Shown: positions 32,644 to 43,072, counted from the stretch's first letter. The stretch is DNA of 64,000 nt from Caryophanon latum (GCF_001700325.1 NZ_MATO01000034.1:1-64000); one strand, 5' to 3'. Numbers and translations: made by a program. Notes: a model not told the origin generated them from the sequence alone.

Positions 32644-33405
32644 TCATTTCGGCATTGCTTGCTTAATTAATTCGACGTCCGCTTGCATTTTTCCTTCTGT
32701 ATAATCGATTCCGTCGCGCAGTGCGTTATGCAGTTGCTCGCCCATGTTTGATAATGCCGTATACGTAATGCCACCTGACATGAAGCCACCTGCAAGCGGA
32801 ATAAATTTCGTAATGCCACTTGCCATCGTTTTTTTCGTAATTTTTTCAACGATGACAGTCGCAATTTCGCCTAAAATTGGCCAATACATCGCGCGCTCCA
32901 CTTCCGAAAACGACATATGCTGCGCGACGTCATTTGCGTGCTGCGTCGTCAACAAGCGCATAGATGCCGCACCACCTTTTACTTCAAGCATCGTGCCTAA
33001 AAATAAAAGCAACTCATTTTTTCGCGCCTCGTCTTGCAGCGCCCAAAAATCGCGATAGCCGTACAAATACGCAAGCTCCTGCGCCATTTTCAGTGCGTTT
33101 GCTAAAAATTGCATCGTATCGGTCGGCACAGTCGCCGCCATCGCAATGCCTCCTGGTAAACCTGCCGCAAACGAAACGGTCGTCGCCTGACGCGTGCGCT
33201 TATTAATGATACGCTTTGCCATTTTGTTTAATTCCTTCTCGGTCACGCCCGCTGCGATTGGACCTTGCGCAACGATCGTATGCTTCATTGACGACTTTTC
33301 AAACTGCTCCGCTAAAAAAGCATCGCGGTCGATTTTCACAGTTGGGATTTTATACAGCACACTAAAAAAATTCGCTAACACTGTTTGTTGTTCAAACCAT
33401 TTCAT
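32644..33405 (-). CDS. EcsC-like protein
   Basis: A 253-residue protein with the EcsC-family hallmark: two glycine-rich hydrophobic hairpins. The first is 'GLPGGIAMAATVPTDTMQF' (~residues 83-101) with 'ALKMAQELAYLYGY', the second 'KFIPLAGGFMSGGITYTALS' (~200-219). The remainder is amphipathic helix. EcsC-like proteins are found next to membrane-transport genes, but their role is unclear; membrane association is likely. The start ATG at 33405 has GGAGG upstream. It is the first gene of a two-gene operon with the DIP1984-like protein. No EcsAB transporter is adjacent; the decayed EcsA-like gene lies 24 kb away. Confidence 0.7.
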   Translation of the reverse strand: MKWFEQQTVLANFFSVLYKIPTVKIDRDAFLAEQFEKSSMKHTIVAQGPIAAGVTEKELNKMAKRIINKRTRQATTVSFAAGLPGGIAMAATVPTDTMQFLANALKMAQELAYLYGYRDFWALQDEARKNELLLFLGTMLEVKGGAASMRLLTTQHANDVAQHMSFSEVERAMYWPILGEIATVIVEKITKKTMASGITKFIPLAGGFMSGGITYTALSNMGEQLHNALRDGIDYTEGKMQADVELIKQAMPK

Positions 33406-33526
33406 TTTACATAACCTCCACAAATTCAATTGCACTTTAACGCATTCAGTGAGCGCATACACGATTTACACATGTGCATACGCAATCGTTCTTTGCTATA
33501 CTAAATGTTCAAAGTGAGGGAAAAAC

Positions 33527-34051
33527 ATGACCATTTATACGTATACCGAAACGACTGAAATTGATTCTACAAAGCCTGTACCCATTGTATGTGACGGACA
33601 AAACGTCTTGACGGTTTCGCGCGTCTACAGCAACCGCTTAAAAAAATTTTTTGACGCGATGCTCGACTTTCACTATTTTGTCGAATATCACGTACACGAT
33701 ATGAACGGTGAGCTGCTATTTCAAATTAAAAAATATGCGCGCAGACGACGTATTTGGTATAAGGCGAGTGATGCGGCGCACGACTTTATGATTACGTACG
33801 ACGGCCAGTTCGTCATGATTCCGGAGCTGCACATTCACCGCGACGACGGCTTAAAAATGGAGCTGCATAAAAACATTGACGACTGGTCGATTTTTAAAGA
33901 AGGCGACACGGAATACGCGCGCTGGAACGCCGAATTTGACGAGGAATCGAAGCTGTTTCATATGACGCTCGACATCGTAAAGGAACACCCGATGATGACA
34001 CATGCGCACTACATCGGCATTGCGCAAACGACGCTCTTTATCGGCGGGTGA
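33527..34051 (+). CDS. LURP-one/tubby-like beta-barrel protein
   Basis: A 174-residue protein rich in alternating beta-strands. The pattern 'YHVHDMNGELLFQIKKYARRRR', 'YKASDAAHDFMITYDGQF' and 'ALYIG/AHYIGIAQTT' fits the tubby-C-terminal-like (LURP-one related/scramblase-like) proteins in Bacilli, in which a 12-strand barrel surrounds a buried helix. There are no membrane segments before the last strand. Function in bacteria is unknown; binding to membrane lipids is a family-level guess. RBS AGTGAGGG precedes the ATG. It is a single gene with a strong bidirectional terminator shared with the convergent SLH gene. Confidence 0.6.
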   Translation: MTIYTYTETTEIDSTKPVPIVCDGQNVLTVSRVYSNRLKKFFDAMLDFHYFVEYHVHDMNGELLFQIKKYARRRRIWYKASDAAHDFMITYDGQFVMIPELHIHRDDGLKMELHKNIDDWSIFKEGDTEYARWNAEFDEESKLFHMTLDIVKEHPMMTHAHYIGIAQTTLFIGG

Positions 34052-34052
34052 A

Positions 34053-34098
34053 GAAAAACGTTAGAGAGAACCATTTCGGCTCTTTCTAACGTTTTTTC
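34053..34098. terminator. Bidirectional terminator
   Basis: AAAAACGTTAGAGAG pairs with CTCTTTCTAACGTTTTTT between convergent genes. Confidence 0.8.
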
Positions 34099-34099
34099 A

Positions 34100-35102
34100 T
34101 TACATATCCATCTCTACTTCACTCGTATAACGGTCGACGATGAACGTCATGCTCGTTTGTTGTAGCGGTAAAAAATAGCGGAAGAAATAGCTACTTCCAC
34201 TGATGAACGATTGATCTAACGTAGCGTTTTTCGGTAAATACCCTTCGTTGAATAATAAACGACGCGCTTGATCTTGTGTTAAATTGTGTTTAATTTTATC
34301 CCCAAACATCGGCTCAATTAAGCCTGTATGTTGGTCTACTTCATACCAATCGTACGTAAACGTTTGAAATGGCGTATCTTGATACACTTGTACACGGTAT
34401 ACCCCTTCGCTTTGCCAACCGTCAACATGCGCATACAATCCGTCTGGCCAATACCCTTTTTGCTTCAAGCGCTTTAATACGTCCGCTTCTGTTAACGGGA
34501 ATTTTTCGCCGCTAAAATATTTCATCGTACGCGCTAAAAAAGCCGCCGCATGTGCGCGTGTTAACGTATTGTTCGGGCGGAATGTACCGTCCTCATAGCC
34601 GTTTGCGACGTTCGCTTGCACGAGCTGCTGAACGGCACTATATGCTGTGTGTGATTTCCCAACGTCCTTAAACGTTTTCGAGCCTGCTTTAAAATTGTAC
34701 GCGCGGCTTAAAAACGTCGCCGCATGCCCGCGGTTTAACGTCGTATTCGGACGAAATGTACCATCCTCATATCCTTTAATAATCCCTTTGTTTACCGCAA
34801 TTTGAATGTAACCAGATGAAGCATTGCTTTTTGTCACATCTTTAAATTGCGTATTCACCGGTGCAACTTCGCTATGCCCTAGCGCCTTCACCATCATGAC
34901 CGCAAAATCTTGGCGCGTCATCGCATGTTTCGGATTAAACGAAGAACGATCGTTGCCTAGCACGTTATTTTTATACAAATACATAATTTTCTGGATATTG
35001 TGCATGCGTGTAGGAAACATCGTTAAAGGCAGATGCCTGTGAGCTGTTTGGCATCACCACGAATGCGATGATACAAACAAATAACGCGATTACTTTTTTC
35101 AT
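34100..35102 (-). pseudogene. S-layer-homology (SLH) protein, frameshifted near its N-terminus
   Basis: The start is at 35102 (AAGGGGGAAGAGG before ATG). It encodes a signal peptide, 'MKKVIALFVCIIAFVVMPN', with cleavage expected after 'SQA', and the beginning of SLH repeat 1 ('AFNDVSYTHAQYPE'). About 35 codons in, the coding signal moves to another frame, which gives 'IQKIMYLYKNNVLGND', SLH repeats 2 and 3 ('YEDGTFRPNTTLNRGHAA' and 'YEDGTFRPNNTLTRAHAA') and a ~120-residue C-terminal part of unknown fold. Intact, it would be a secreted protein bound to pyruvylated wall polymer. The frame break may be a real mutation or a sequencing error. Confidence 0.8.
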
Positions 35103-35161
35103 CCTCTTCCCCCTTTGTTTGAAGTAGCAAGGGCTTTTCATATGACTTGCTCCTATAAAAA

Positions 35162-35345
35162 GGTTCATCACCGTAAGCTGGGGTTGACGCATAAAGGTTG
35201 CTTGAAACGAGAGGCGGACTCCTGCGGGAAAAGCGCGAGCCTCGAGACCCCGCAGTCGTGAGGCACGAACGACGAGGAGGCTTGAGCCGCGCCCGCGGAA
35301 AGCCTGCCTCGACGTGGAAAGCAACCCCAAGTTATGGTGAAGATC
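35162..35345. mobile_element. MITE-like element, family B copy 1
   Basis: 184 bp flanked by perfect 9-bp direct repeats CTATAAAAA (35153-35161 and 35346-35354). The ends are inverted: left TCACCGTAAGCTGGGGTTG, right reading TCACCATAACTTGGGGTTG on the opposite strand (16 of 19). The interior is GC-rich and palindromic (GCGCGAGCCTCGAGACCCCGC; GGAGGCTTGAGCCGCGCCC). It has no coding capacity and lies upstream of the SLH gene, between it and the PAS-GGDEF gene. Confidence 0.85.
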
Positions 35346-35409
35346 CTATAAAAATCCATTAAAAAAAGTATACTGAAACATGAAAGCTTATGCAATGCGA
35401 CTTAAAAAA

Positions 35410-35442
35410 CACACGAATGGGCTGTACGCGACCATTCGTGTG
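35410..35442 (-). terminator. Terminator of the PAS-GGDEF gene
   Basis: CACACGAATGG pairs perfectly with CCATTCGTGTG; minus strand followed by TTTTTTAAG. Confidence 0.85.
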
Positions 35443-35447
35443 CTCGA

Positions 35448-36350
35448 TTAAATCATCTCAATTTGATATTCATGCGTGCTCGATAGCTTCACTTTATGCA
35501 CCATTTCATCTACTTCAAGCAGTAGCTGTGTCACCGTATAATCGTAATGCTGGCTAATGATGCCACCCATGCTCGCTGGAATCGTAAGCGTAATGTCACC
35601 GAGCGTTACCGGCTGCTCGAGCTTTTCAGTAATGCGCTGCAGTAAATCACGAACAGTTGGTGCATTCGCCTTTGCGACTTTAATAACAAACTCATCACCT
35701 GCTAAACGATATGCTTTTACGTCCGCTGTTACGAACGATTGCAGCACGTCCCCGACATAACGAATGACGTCATCACCGAACGTGTAGCCGAACTTTTCGT
35801 TGACGCGCTTAAAGTCGTCAATGTTTAACATTAAAACAGCGTACGGCTCGCGCTCGTCCTCTTTGCGCGCAAGTAATACGTCTAAATCTTGCGTCAAGGC
35901 AGTGCGGTTCGGTAATGCGCTTAAACGATCGACGTATGCGTAAAGTGATAGCTGCTCCTCTAGCTCTTTTTCAACCGAAATGTCGCGCACGACGAACACG
36001 ATATGTAAAAATTGCTGATTGTCATCATACACCGGCGTACCGTGGAATTGCGTCCATACCCAGCCTTTTTGTGCATGTAAACAACGCACTTCCACTTGGC
36101 TTGATTGCCCGCTTGCCATCGTCGCTTCAAACCATTTTGAAAACACGACCGCATCTTCCTCGTAAATGTTGCTAAAGCCACGCGCTCGCTTTACTTGCTC
36201 CACGTCATAGCCAAACGTCGTATAAAGCGCTGGCGAAATGTATAAATGCTCACGATGCTCGTTCACAATAATGATTGCTTCTTTAATTTTTTCCGCAATG
36301 ATGTGGAAATGCGGCTCATGCTGTAAAAAGTTTGCATTCGTATTACCCAT
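35448..36350 (-). CDS. PAS-GGDEF diguanylate cyclase
   Basis: A 300-residue cytoplasmic signalling protein. Residues ~15-125 are a PAS domain with a PAC-type end ('HIVFVVRDISVEKELEEQL'). Residues ~135-295 form a GGDEF domain: 'DRLSALPNRTAL' opens it, 'LMLNIDDFKRVNEKFGYTFGDD' binds GTP, and the active-site loop reads 'AGDEF', a variant still active in several cyclases. No membrane segment is seen. It probably makes cyclic di-GMP in response to a ligand or redox state felt by the PAS domain. It starts at ATG with GGGGGAACTT upstream and is monocistronic. Confidence 0.88.
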   Translation of the reverse strand: MGNTNANFLQHEPHFHIIAEKIKEAIIIVNEHREHLYISPALYTTFGYDVEQVKRARGFSNIYEEDAVVFSKWFEATMASGQSSQVEVRCLHAQKGWVWTQFHGTPVYDDNQQFLHIVFVVRDISVEKELEEQLSLYAYVDRLSALPNRTALTQDLDVLLARKEDEREPYAVLMLNIDDFKRVNEKFGYTFGDDVIRYVGDVLQSFVTADVKAYRLAGDEFVIKVAKANAPTVRDLLQRITEKLEQPVTLGDITLTIPASMGGIISQHYDYTVTQLLLEVDEMVHKVKLSSTHEYQIEMI

Positions 36351-36389
36351 AATAAGTTCCCCCTCATTGCTGTTATGCGTTTATGTTAT

Positions 36390-36600
36390 ATTTTCGACGG
36401 CTGTTCGCGTTTTACGGCTCGCTTTCCTGGGGCGCGGCTTGAGCCTCCTCACCGCAAGCGGTTGCGGGGTCTCAAGTCTCGCGCTTTTCCCCAAGGAGTC
36501 TCGCCGTACGCTCAGCTATCGAATACTGCATATTTTTTATTTAGACGTTACAACACATCGATTGTGCTGTTTACAAATCGCGAATCAACACGCCTGTGCG
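36390..36600. repeat. Degenerate family A repeat in a 450-base gap
   Basis: CGGCTCGCTTTCCTGGGGCGCGGC…GGGGTCTCAAG…TTTTCCCCAAGGAGTCTCGCC matches the family A core at 9290-9440. The right end GCGAATCAACACGCC resembles the family A terminus. No target duplication is readable. The rest of 36600-36803 contains one more GC-rich fragment (36720-36770) and no gene. Confidence 0.6.
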
Positions 36601-36803
36601 TTTATTATAACGAATAATTCGCCGCTTCTTCTACCGTTTTTGAAAAAGTCATATTTCCTTCACAAAGCGCGAAAAAACGCCACCACTGTTTCATGGTCGC
36701 GTTTTCATTTTTGTTCGCTTCACGTTGCTTCCCACGTCGAAACAAGCTTTTCCCGCAGGAGTCCACCTATATGTGTCAACATGAGCTTGTGGCGGTGAAC
36801 GTG

Positions 36804-37514
36804 TTAAATCGAACAGCCGTCGTCGCCACAAACGTTGCCGCTGTCGCCTACTTGCTGAAGCGTTGGACGAATGCCCGCTTCGGCTGCTGCTTTTTGTAGC
36901 GTGTCGTTAAATAGCTGCTGTGGCTGCGCACCGGCAATGCCGTATTTGTTGTCGATAACGAAAAACGGAACACCGCGCACTTGTAGCTGCTGCGCCATTA
37001 ATTGATCGTTTTCGACTTCCTCTACAAATTGTGCTTCATTATCAATGACCGCTTCGACTTCGCTGCGCACTAAGCCCACTTCTTCTGCAAGCGTTGCTAA
37101 TACGTCGCGCTGCCCGATCAATTGCCCTTCAACGAAATACGCCTTCATTAATCGCTCACCAAGTGCGCCGTCAAGCTGCTTCGTCTCGGCAAACTTCATG
37201 ACGCGGTGTGTATCGCGCGTATTTTGTGTGCGCATTGATTCGAAATCATACGTTAAGCCGACTTCTGCTGCACGTGCGGCTACACCGGCTGTCATGTTTT
37301 TCGCTTCTTCTACGCTCGTACCGTACTTACGAGATAGCGTCTCAAACGTTGATTCGTTCGCGTCCTTCGGTGTCGTTGCGTCCAGCTCGAATGCGCGCAG
37401 CTGTACGTTTACGTTGCCGCTTAATCCTGTTTGCTCAATTGCCTGCTCTAGCTGACGTTTGCCGATATAGCAAAACGGACATACGTAGTCAGACCAAATT
37501 TGTACTGTAATCAT
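36804..37514 (-). CDS. DsbA-family oxidoreductase (FrnE-like)
   Basis: A 236-residue thioredoxin-fold protein with an all-helical insert. The active site is 'YVCPFCYIGKRQLEQAI' (C-P-F-C, residues ~11-14), the cis-Pro loop is 'VRGVPFFVIDNKYGIAGAQP', and the C-terminal 'CGDDGC' supplies a second Cys pair, typical of FrnE proteins of Bacilli. It probably catalyses thiol-disulfide exchange in the cytoplasm; there is no signal peptide. RBS AAGGAGTGATGAC. It is monocistronic. Confidence 0.9.
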   Translation of the reverse strand: MITVQIWSDYVCPFCYIGKRQLEQAIEQTGLSGNVNVQLRAFELDATTPKDANESTFETLSRKYGTSVEEAKNMTAGVAARAAEVGLTYDFESMRTQNTRDTHRVMKFAETKQLDGALGERLMKAYFVEGQLIGQRDVLATLAEEVGLVRSEVEAVIDNEAQFVEEVENDQLMAQQLQVRGVPFFVIDNKYGIAGAQPQQLFNDTLQKAAAEAGIRPTLQQVGDSGNVCGDDGCSI

Positions 37515-37579
37515 GTCATCACTCCTTCGCGCTTATTATATACGACAAATAAAGTGATGGCGACGAATCACGCTCGGCA

Positions 37580-37619
37580 TGAAAAAAGCGTGCAACGGTG
37601 ATCGTCGCACGCTTTTTTC
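37580..37619 (-). terminator. Terminator of parE-parC
   Basis: AAAAAAGCGTGC pairs with GCACGCTTTTTT directly at the parC stop codon. Confidence 0.85.
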
Positions 37620-40037
37620 TTATGATAATCGCTTCACTGTTACGAGCTCGCCGTCTGTTGCAATATCGATTTTCGGTGAGCCGTTTGAGTAACGGTCTGT
37701 GCGCGTTAAATTCATCACACTAATCGTTTCTTTAATGCCTTTCGTCGTACATAGCTCAATCGTATGCCCTGTACGTACGATAACCGTCGCAAAAATACGA
37801 TGCGGGTTTGCTTTTAACTCTTTTAACGTCACGACGCCGCGCTTAGCACGTAAGCCGACTTCAATTTCAGTTAATGCCATGCGCTTTACATGACCACGAT
37901 TTGTGACGATAACAATATCCTCGTCGCTTTGTGCATCGACTGCTTGCACCGATGCGATATATTCGTCCTCTTTTAATGCAAATGCTTTCACGCCGCCTGT
38001 ACGTAGCCCTGATGGCGGAATTTCTGACAGCGGGAAGCGAATCGCATAGCTCGTATTCGCAAATAGTACGATGTCTTGCCCTTCAACGACAACAGCTGCG
38101 TAAATCATATCGTCGCCTGCTTTGACGTTCATCGTTTTTGCCGCCTTGTTGTAGCGTGCAAGCTTGTATTCACTCAGTGCTGTGCGCTTCATTTGCCCAA
38201 GCTTCGTCGCCGTTACAACGTACGCCTCTTTTTCATCGAAGTTCGGCAGCCCGATCGCTTGAATAATTTCCTCGTCCTTGTCGAGCGAGATAATGCTTGA
38301 AATGTGCTGCCCTAAGTCTTTCCAACGAATGTCTGGCAGCTCATATACCGGCTGATATATGAAGTTTCCTTTGCTCGTAAATAACAGTAAATGGTGCTGC
38401 GTATTTAAGTTCGCCTCAAGTAATAAGTAATCCGATTCCTTCATCGCAAAGTCCTGACCGTTTGATGCGTTGTATGAGCGTGGGCTCGTGCGCTTCACAT
38501 AGCCGTCCTTCGTTACAGTAACAATCGTTTCCTCAGACGGGATTAATACGTCCATCGTCAGCTTAATTTCATCAATTTCAGCTTGAATGATCGATGCGCG
38601 CTCTTTCGCAAATCGCTTGCGCACGTCTTTTAACTCCGCCTTTAATACATTCGTTAAACGACGGTCGCTACTTAAAATGCCTTCTAACTTATCAATTAAT
38701 TGCTGAAGCCCTTCTTGCTCTTCTTCTAGCTGTGTAATGTCCGTGTTCGTTAAACGATACAGCTGCAAACTTACGATCGCCTCTGCTTGCACTTCTGTAA
38801 AGTCAAACTTATCAATAATGTTATCTTTTGCACTGCGCTTATCGCTTGATGCACGAATTGTCTCAATGAGTTGATCCAGCACTGATAACGCCTTCACAAG
38901 CCCTTCGACGATATGCATGCGGTCCTTTGCACGTTGTAAATCGTACTGCGAGCGACGCGTGACAACTTCCTTTTGATGCTCAATATACGCATCTAGCATA
39001 AGCGGCAGCGTCATCATCGTCGGGCGGCGATTATGAATCGCAATCATGTTAAAGTTGTATGCTACTTGCAAATCCGTCACCTTGAGTAAATATTGCAATA
39101 CCGCCTGTGCGTTTACATCTTTTTTCAGCTCGACAACGATGCGTAAGCCGTCGCGGTCAGACTCATCGCGCACTTCGGCAATACCTTCTAAACGTTTGTC
39201 GCTTCGCTGCTCGTCCATTTTTTTCACAAGGTTCGCTTTGTTGACGTCGTACGGAATTTCGGTAATGACGATTTGCTCCTTGCCACCTTTTAACGGCTCA
39301 ATCGCCGTTTTCGCACGCACAATAATTTTGCCGCGCCCTGTTTCGTATGCCTTTTTAATGCCATCTACACCCATAATCGTCGAGCCAGTCGGGAAATCCG
39401 GTCCTTTAATAAACTGCATGAGCTCATCAACCGTTGACTCCGGGTTGTCTAAGCGATGCAGTACACCGTCAAGCACTTCTGCTAAGTTATGTGGTGGAAT
39501 GTCTGTCGCATACCCTGCTGAAATACCTGTCGAGCCGCTCACAAGCAAGTTCGGGAACCGCGCTGGTAATACGGTCGGCTCCATATCTTGGTCATCAAAG
39601 TTTGGCACTAAGTCAACGGTTTGCTTTTGAATGTCGCGCAGTAGCTCAGCGGCAATGCCTGATAAACGCGCTTCTGTGTAACGCATCGCAGCGGCTGGGT
39701 CGCCGTCAATCGAACCGTTATTGCCGTGCATATCAATTAACGCGTGGCGTGACTTCCAATCTTGACTCATGCGCACCATTGCCTCATACACTGACGTATC
39801 GCCGTGCGGATGGAAGTTACCGATAACGTGGCCGACTGTTTTTGCCGACTTACGAAACGGCTTATCAAACGTGTTGCCCTCTGTAAACATCGCGTACAAA
39901 ATGCGGCGCTGTACCGGCTTTAATCCGTCGCGAGCGTCCGGCAATGCGCGGTCTTGAATAATATATTTTGAGTAGCGTCCAAATCGGTCGCCTACAATTT
40001 CTTCTAACGGTAAATCTTGAAATTTTTCTGCTGTCAT
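37620..40037 (-). CDS. parC: DNA topoisomerase IV subunit A
   Basis: An 805-residue type IIA topoisomerase subunit, the length of bacillar ParC. It makes the double-strand break for decatenation of daughter chromosomes. The catalytic region is '[11 protein letters not shown]' (active Tyr). The quinolone-determining segment is '[15 protein letters not shown]': the position of E. coli ParC Ser80 is Thr81 and that of Glu84 is Glu85. The C-terminal ~310 residues form the six-bladed DNA-wrapping domain. It starts by overlapping the parE stop codon (TAATG), so the two subunits are co-translated. The segment following '[20 protein letters not shown]' supports ParC over GyrA. Confidence 0.95.
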   Translation of the reverse strand: MTAEKFQDLPLEEIVGDRFGRYSKYIIQDRALPDARDGLKPVQRRILYAMFTEGNTFDKPFRKSAKTVGHVIGNFHPHGDTSVYEAMVRMSQDWKSRHALIDMHGNNGSIDGDPAAAMRYTEARLSGIAAELLRDIQKQTVDLVPNFDDQDMEPTVLPARFPNLLVSGSTGISAGYATDIPPHNLAEVLDGVLHRLDNPESTVDELMQFIKGPDFPTGSTIMGVDGIKKAYETGRGKIIVRAKTAIEPLKGGKEQIVITEIPYDVNKANLVKKMDEQRSDKRLEGIAEVRDESDRDGLRIVVELKKDVNAQAVLQYLLKVTDLQVAYNFNMIAIHNRRPTMMTLPLMLDAYIEHQKEVVTRRSQYDLQRAKDRMHIVEGLVKALSVLDQLIETIRASSDKRSAKDNIIDKFDFTEVQAEAIVSLQLYRLTNTDITQLEEEQEGLQQLIDKLEGILSSDRRLTNVLKAELKDVRKRFAKERASIIQAEIDEIKLTMDVLIPSEETIVTVTKDGYVKRTSPRSYNASNGQDFAMKESDYLLLEANLNTQHHLLLFTSKGNFIYQPVYELPDIRWKDLGQHISSIISLDKDEEIIQAIGLPNFDEKEAYVVTATKLGQMKRTALSEYKLARYNKAAKTMNVKAGDDMIYAAVVVEGQDIVLFANTSYAIRFPLSEIPPSGLRTGGVKAFALKEDEYIASVQAVDAQSDEDIVIVTNRGHVKRMALTEIEVGLRAKRGVVTLKELKANPHRIFATVIVRTGHTIELCTTKGIKETISVMNLTRTDRYSNGSPKIDIATDGELVTVKRLS

Positions 40038-42019
40038 TACTTTGTCTCCTCCTCGTCATGGTGAATATAGTCGTTGTCTAAAATATTCGCATCTTCCTCC
40101 ATGCTGAAGTTGACATTTGCTTCGATCCATTTACGTCGCGGCTCTACTTTATCACCCATTAACGTATTAATACTTTTTTCTGCACGTACCGCATCGTCAA
40201 TTTTCACACGAATGAGCGTACGTGTTTCAGGATTCATCGTCGTATCCCATAATTGATCGGCGTTCATCTCACCAAGCCCTTTATAGCGCTGTAGCATGTA
40301 TCCTTTGCCGACTTTTTTAATCGTCTCATCCAGCTCTTTTTCCGTCCACGCATATTCGACAACTTGCTTTTTGCCGGTACCTTTTGACACTTTGTAAAGC
40401 GGTGGCAATGCAATGTACACTTTGCCCGCTTCGATGAGTGGTCGCATGTAGCGGTAAAAGAACGTCAGCAGCAACACTTGAATATGTGCACCGTCCGTAT
40501 CAGCATCGGTCATAATGACAACTTTATCGTACGCCGCATCCGCAACCGAGAAGTCTGGTCCGACGCCACCACCAATTGCGTGAATGATCGTTGCGATTTC
40601 CTCGTTTTTCATAATGTCGCTCAGTTTCGCTTTTTCGGTATTTAACACTTTCCCGCGCAGTGGCAAAATTGCTTGGAACGTACGGTCACGCCCTTGCTTT
40701 GCCGAGCCGCCCGCTGAGTCACCTTCGACTAAATATAGCTCATTTTTCTGTGCGTTGCGCGACTGTGCAGGTGTAAGCTTTCCTGACAACAACGTGCTCG
40801 ATTTTTTGTTTTTCTTGCCGTTACGCGCATCCTCACGAGCTTTACGCGCCGCTTCACGTACTTGCTGCGCACGAATTGCTTTACGCACAAGCCCTGCCGA
40901 TAGCTCTGCGTTTTCCTCTAAAACATATAATAATTTTTCCGATACGACACCGTCCACTGCTGAACGCGCCTCAGATGTGCCGAGCTTGCCTTTCGTTTGC
41001 CCTTCAAACTGAAGCAAGTGCTCTGGAATGCGCACCGAAACAATCGCTGACAATCCTTCACGAATGTCCGTACCTTCTAAATTTTTATCTTTGTCTTTTA
41101 ATAAGCCTGTTTTGCGTGCGTAGTCGTTAAATACGCGCGTCATCGCTGCCTTTGCACCTGTTTCGTGCGTGCCGCCGTCTCGTGTACGCACGTTGTTCAC
41201 GAACGATAAAATCGTCTCTGAATACGCATCGTTAAACTGGAATGCAAACTCTACTTCGATATCATCTTGCACACCTTCTACGTATTTCACCGGGTGTAAC
41301 ACATCTTTATCTTCGTTTAAATACTCAACGAATGCCTCGATACCATTTTCATAAAAGTATGTTTCATGCACATGTTCTTCTGGACGCTCATCGATGAGTT
41401 CAATTTTTAAGCCTTTTAATAAAAATGCGGATTCGCGCAGACGCTCTGCTAACGTATCAAAATTGTATTTCGTCGTCGAAAAAATTGTCGCATCGGGTAA
41501 AAAGTGTACTTCTGTGCCCGTTTCGCGCGTGTTGCCTAGCTCCTCTAGCGTCGTTGCCGGCGTACCACCATTTTCAAAGCGCTGACGAAACTTTTTGCCG
41601 TCTCGACAAATCGTCACTTCTAAAAATGTCGAAAGCGCGTTTACAACTGATGAACCAACTCCGTGTAAACCGCCACTCGTTTTATAGCCGCCTTGTCCGA
41701 ACTTACCGCCTGCATGCAGCACCGTAAAAATAATTTCTGGCGTCGGCTTGCCCATTTTATGCATTCCAGTTGGCATACCACGACCGAAATCGCGCACGCT
41801 CACACTGTTATCTCGATGCAGCTTGACGATAATGTGCGTGCCGTAGCCTGCTAATGCTTCATCGACTGCGTTATCGACTATTTCATACACAAGGTGATGT
41901 AAGCCGCGCCCATCTGTTGATCCAATATACATCCCAGGGCGTTTTCGAACTGCCTCGAGTCCTTCTAATACTTGTATTGCGTCATCGTTGTACGCATGTT
42001 GTACTTGTTTATTCGCCAA
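40037..42019 (-). CDS. parE: DNA topoisomerase IV subunit B
   Basis: A 660-residue GHKL-ATPase subunit. ATP-binding motifs are '[15 protein letters not shown]' and '[13 protein letters not shown]'. The TOPRIM region is '[18 protein letters not shown]', then '[14 protein letters not shown]'. Together with ParC it uncouples chromosomes and relaxes supercoils. The start is TTG at 42019, eight bases after GGAGG; ATG is not available in frame nearby. It is the first gene of parE-parC, with a promoter and a LexA box immediately upstream, so the operon is probably raised on DNA damage, as reported for parE of B. subtilis. Confidence 0.95.
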   Translation of the reverse strand: MANKQVQHAYNDDAIQVLEGLEAVRKRPGMYIGSTDGRGLHHLVYEIVDNAVDEALAGYGTHIIVKLHRDNSVSVRDFGRGMPTGMHKMGKPTPEIIFTVLHAGGKFGQGGYKTSGGLHGVGSSVVNALSTFLEVTICRDGKKFRQRFENGGTPATTLEELGNTRETGTEVHFLPDATIFSTTKYNFDTLAERLRESAFLLKGLKIELIDERPEEHVHETYFYENGIEAFVEYLNEDKDVLHPVKYVEGVQDDIEVEFAFQFNDAYSETILSFVNNVRTRDGGTHETGAKAAMTRVFNDYARKTGLLKDKDKNLEGTDIREGLSAIVSVRIPEHLLQFEGQTKGKLGTSEARSAVDGVVSEKLLYVLEENAELSAGLVRKAIRAQQVREAARKAREDARNGKKNKKSSTLLSGKLTPAQSRNAQKNELYLVEGDSAGGSAKQGRDRTFQAILPLRGKVLNTEKAKLSDIMKNEEIATIIHAIGGGVGPDFSVADAAYDKVVIMTDADTDGAHIQVLLLTFFYRYMRPLIEAGKVYIALPPLYKVSKGTGKKQVVEYAWTEKELDETIKKVGKGYMLQRYKGLGEMNADQLWDTTMNPETRTLIRVKIDDAVRAEKSINTLMGDKVEPRRKWIEANVNFSMEEDANILDNDYIHHDEEETK

Positions 42020-42031
42020 ATTAAAAACCTC

Positions 42032-42045
42032 CGAACATCTGTTCT
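42032..42045 (-). promoter_or_regulatory. LexA (SOS) box upstream of parE
   Basis: CGAACATCTGTTCT matches the Bacillus consensus CGAACATATGTTCG at 12 of 14 positions. It lies between the -10 and the RBS, where bound LexA would block transcription. Confidence 0.72.
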
Positions 42046-42054
42046 ATCTTTGTT

Positions 42055-42084
42055 ATCGTATACGAACAGAAACATCGTTGTCAA
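42055..42084 (-). promoter_or_regulatory. parE promoter
   Basis: On the minus strand: TTGACA (42079-42084), 18-base spacer, TACGAT (42055-42060). Between 42085 and 42368 of the 448-base gap I see only AT-rich sequence without a gene or clear structure. Confidence 0.65.
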
Positions 42085-42368
42085 TGTCGATTGTCGACTA
42101 TTTCTTTCGTTACGTTTAGGTGCATTACCGTTACTTCGTTTTGTTCCCTACTGTCAAGCAAGCTGTAGCTCTCGATAATTATTTTACACATATACTGTAT
42201 CAAGCGGTGTTTTTTTATACAACTATATGTTTCACATAGCTGTCATTGTTAACAAAAACTCATTGTAGCAAAGTTCTCGCGTAAAAAAAAGCAATGGTTC
42301 TCTCATTCGTCATTCCAGTTCATTTTTTAGTTAAACGTATCGTCATGCAAAAAGTTCTCCATTTTGCA

Positions 42369-42396
42369 TTGTTCGAAAAATAAATTGTGCTATGAT
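42369..42396 (+). promoter_or_regulatory. plsY promoter
   Basis: TTGTTC (42369-42374), 16-base spacer, TATGAT (42391-42396), 71 bases before the plsY start. Confidence 0.5.
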
Positions 42397-42467
42397 ACGG
42401 ATAGTGTTACACTATACATAATCAGTTATTAGCACCTAGTCACAAAGAAAGTGAGGCGCTCGCAGAC

Positions 42468-43067
42468 ATGACGTTACTTCTCATACTCCTTGCAGCGTAT
42501 TTAATCGGCTCCATTCCATCGGCGCTATGGATTGGCAAATTATTTTACAAAAAAGATATTCGACAAGAAGGTAGCGGAAACCTCGGTACGACAAATACGT
42601 TCCGCGTTTTAGGCAAAAAACCCGGCATCGTCGTTATGCTCATGGACATTTTAAAAGGGACAGCCGCCGTGCTACTCGTGTTCATTCCGTTTTTTGCAGA
42701 CGTTGCCATTCATCCACTACTGCTCGGGATCGTCGCTGTTATCGGTCATATGTACCCGATTTTCGCAAGCTTCCGCGGTGGTAAAGCGGTCGCAACGAGT
42801 GCTGGTGTCGTGCTAGGCTACGCACCGATCGTTTTCATTTCACTCGCCATTTCATTTGCAATCATTTTAAAGCTAAGCAAAATGGTTAGCTTTACATCGA
42901 TTTGCATTGCAATCATCGCGTTTGTATATAGCGTCATTTCGTACTTCTACACAGGCGATTGGGTGTTTATGCTCATGATTGCCGTGCTAGCAACGTTCAT
43001 CATTTATCGCCATCGCGAAAACATCGCTCGCATTAAAAATGGCACAGAATCAAAAGTGAATTTTTAA
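42468..43067 (+). CDS. plsY: Acyl-phosphate:glycerol-3-phosphate acyltransferase PlsY
   Basis: A 199-residue membrane enzyme with about five hydrophobic segments. The three PlsY motifs are present: 'IPSALWIGKL' (motif 1), 'GSGNLGTTNTFRVLGKK' (glycerol-3-phosphate/acyl-phosphate site) and 'FASFRGGKAVATSAGV' (motif 3). It makes lysophosphatidic acid from acyl-phosphate and glycerol-3-phosphate, the first acylation in Gram-positive phospholipid synthesis. The location next to divergent parE is conserved in many Bacillales. RBS AAGTGAGG is 16 bases before the ATG, rather far. It is followed by a terminator. Confidence 0.95.
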   Translation: MTLLLILLAAYLIGSIPSALWIGKLFYKKDIRQEGSGNLGTTNTFRVLGKKPGIVVMLMDILKGTAAVLLVFIPFFADVAIHPLLLGIVAVIGHMYPIFASFRGGKAVATSAGVVLGYAPIVFISLAISFAIILKLSKMVSFTSICIAIIAFVYSVISYFYTGDWVFMLMIAVLATFIIYRHRENIARIKNGTESKVNF

Positions 43068-43072
43068 CGCAC

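Noticed and set aside
35168-35395. 75-119-codon frames through the family B element at 35.2 kb
   Set aside because: They arise from the repeat sequence; the copy at 57.9 kb gives the same fragments, and there is no RBS. Only the SLH signal peptide segment is real.
38000-41800. Plus-strand frames of 60-194 codons inside parC and parE
   Set aside because: Antisense shadows of highly conserved topoisomerase genes.
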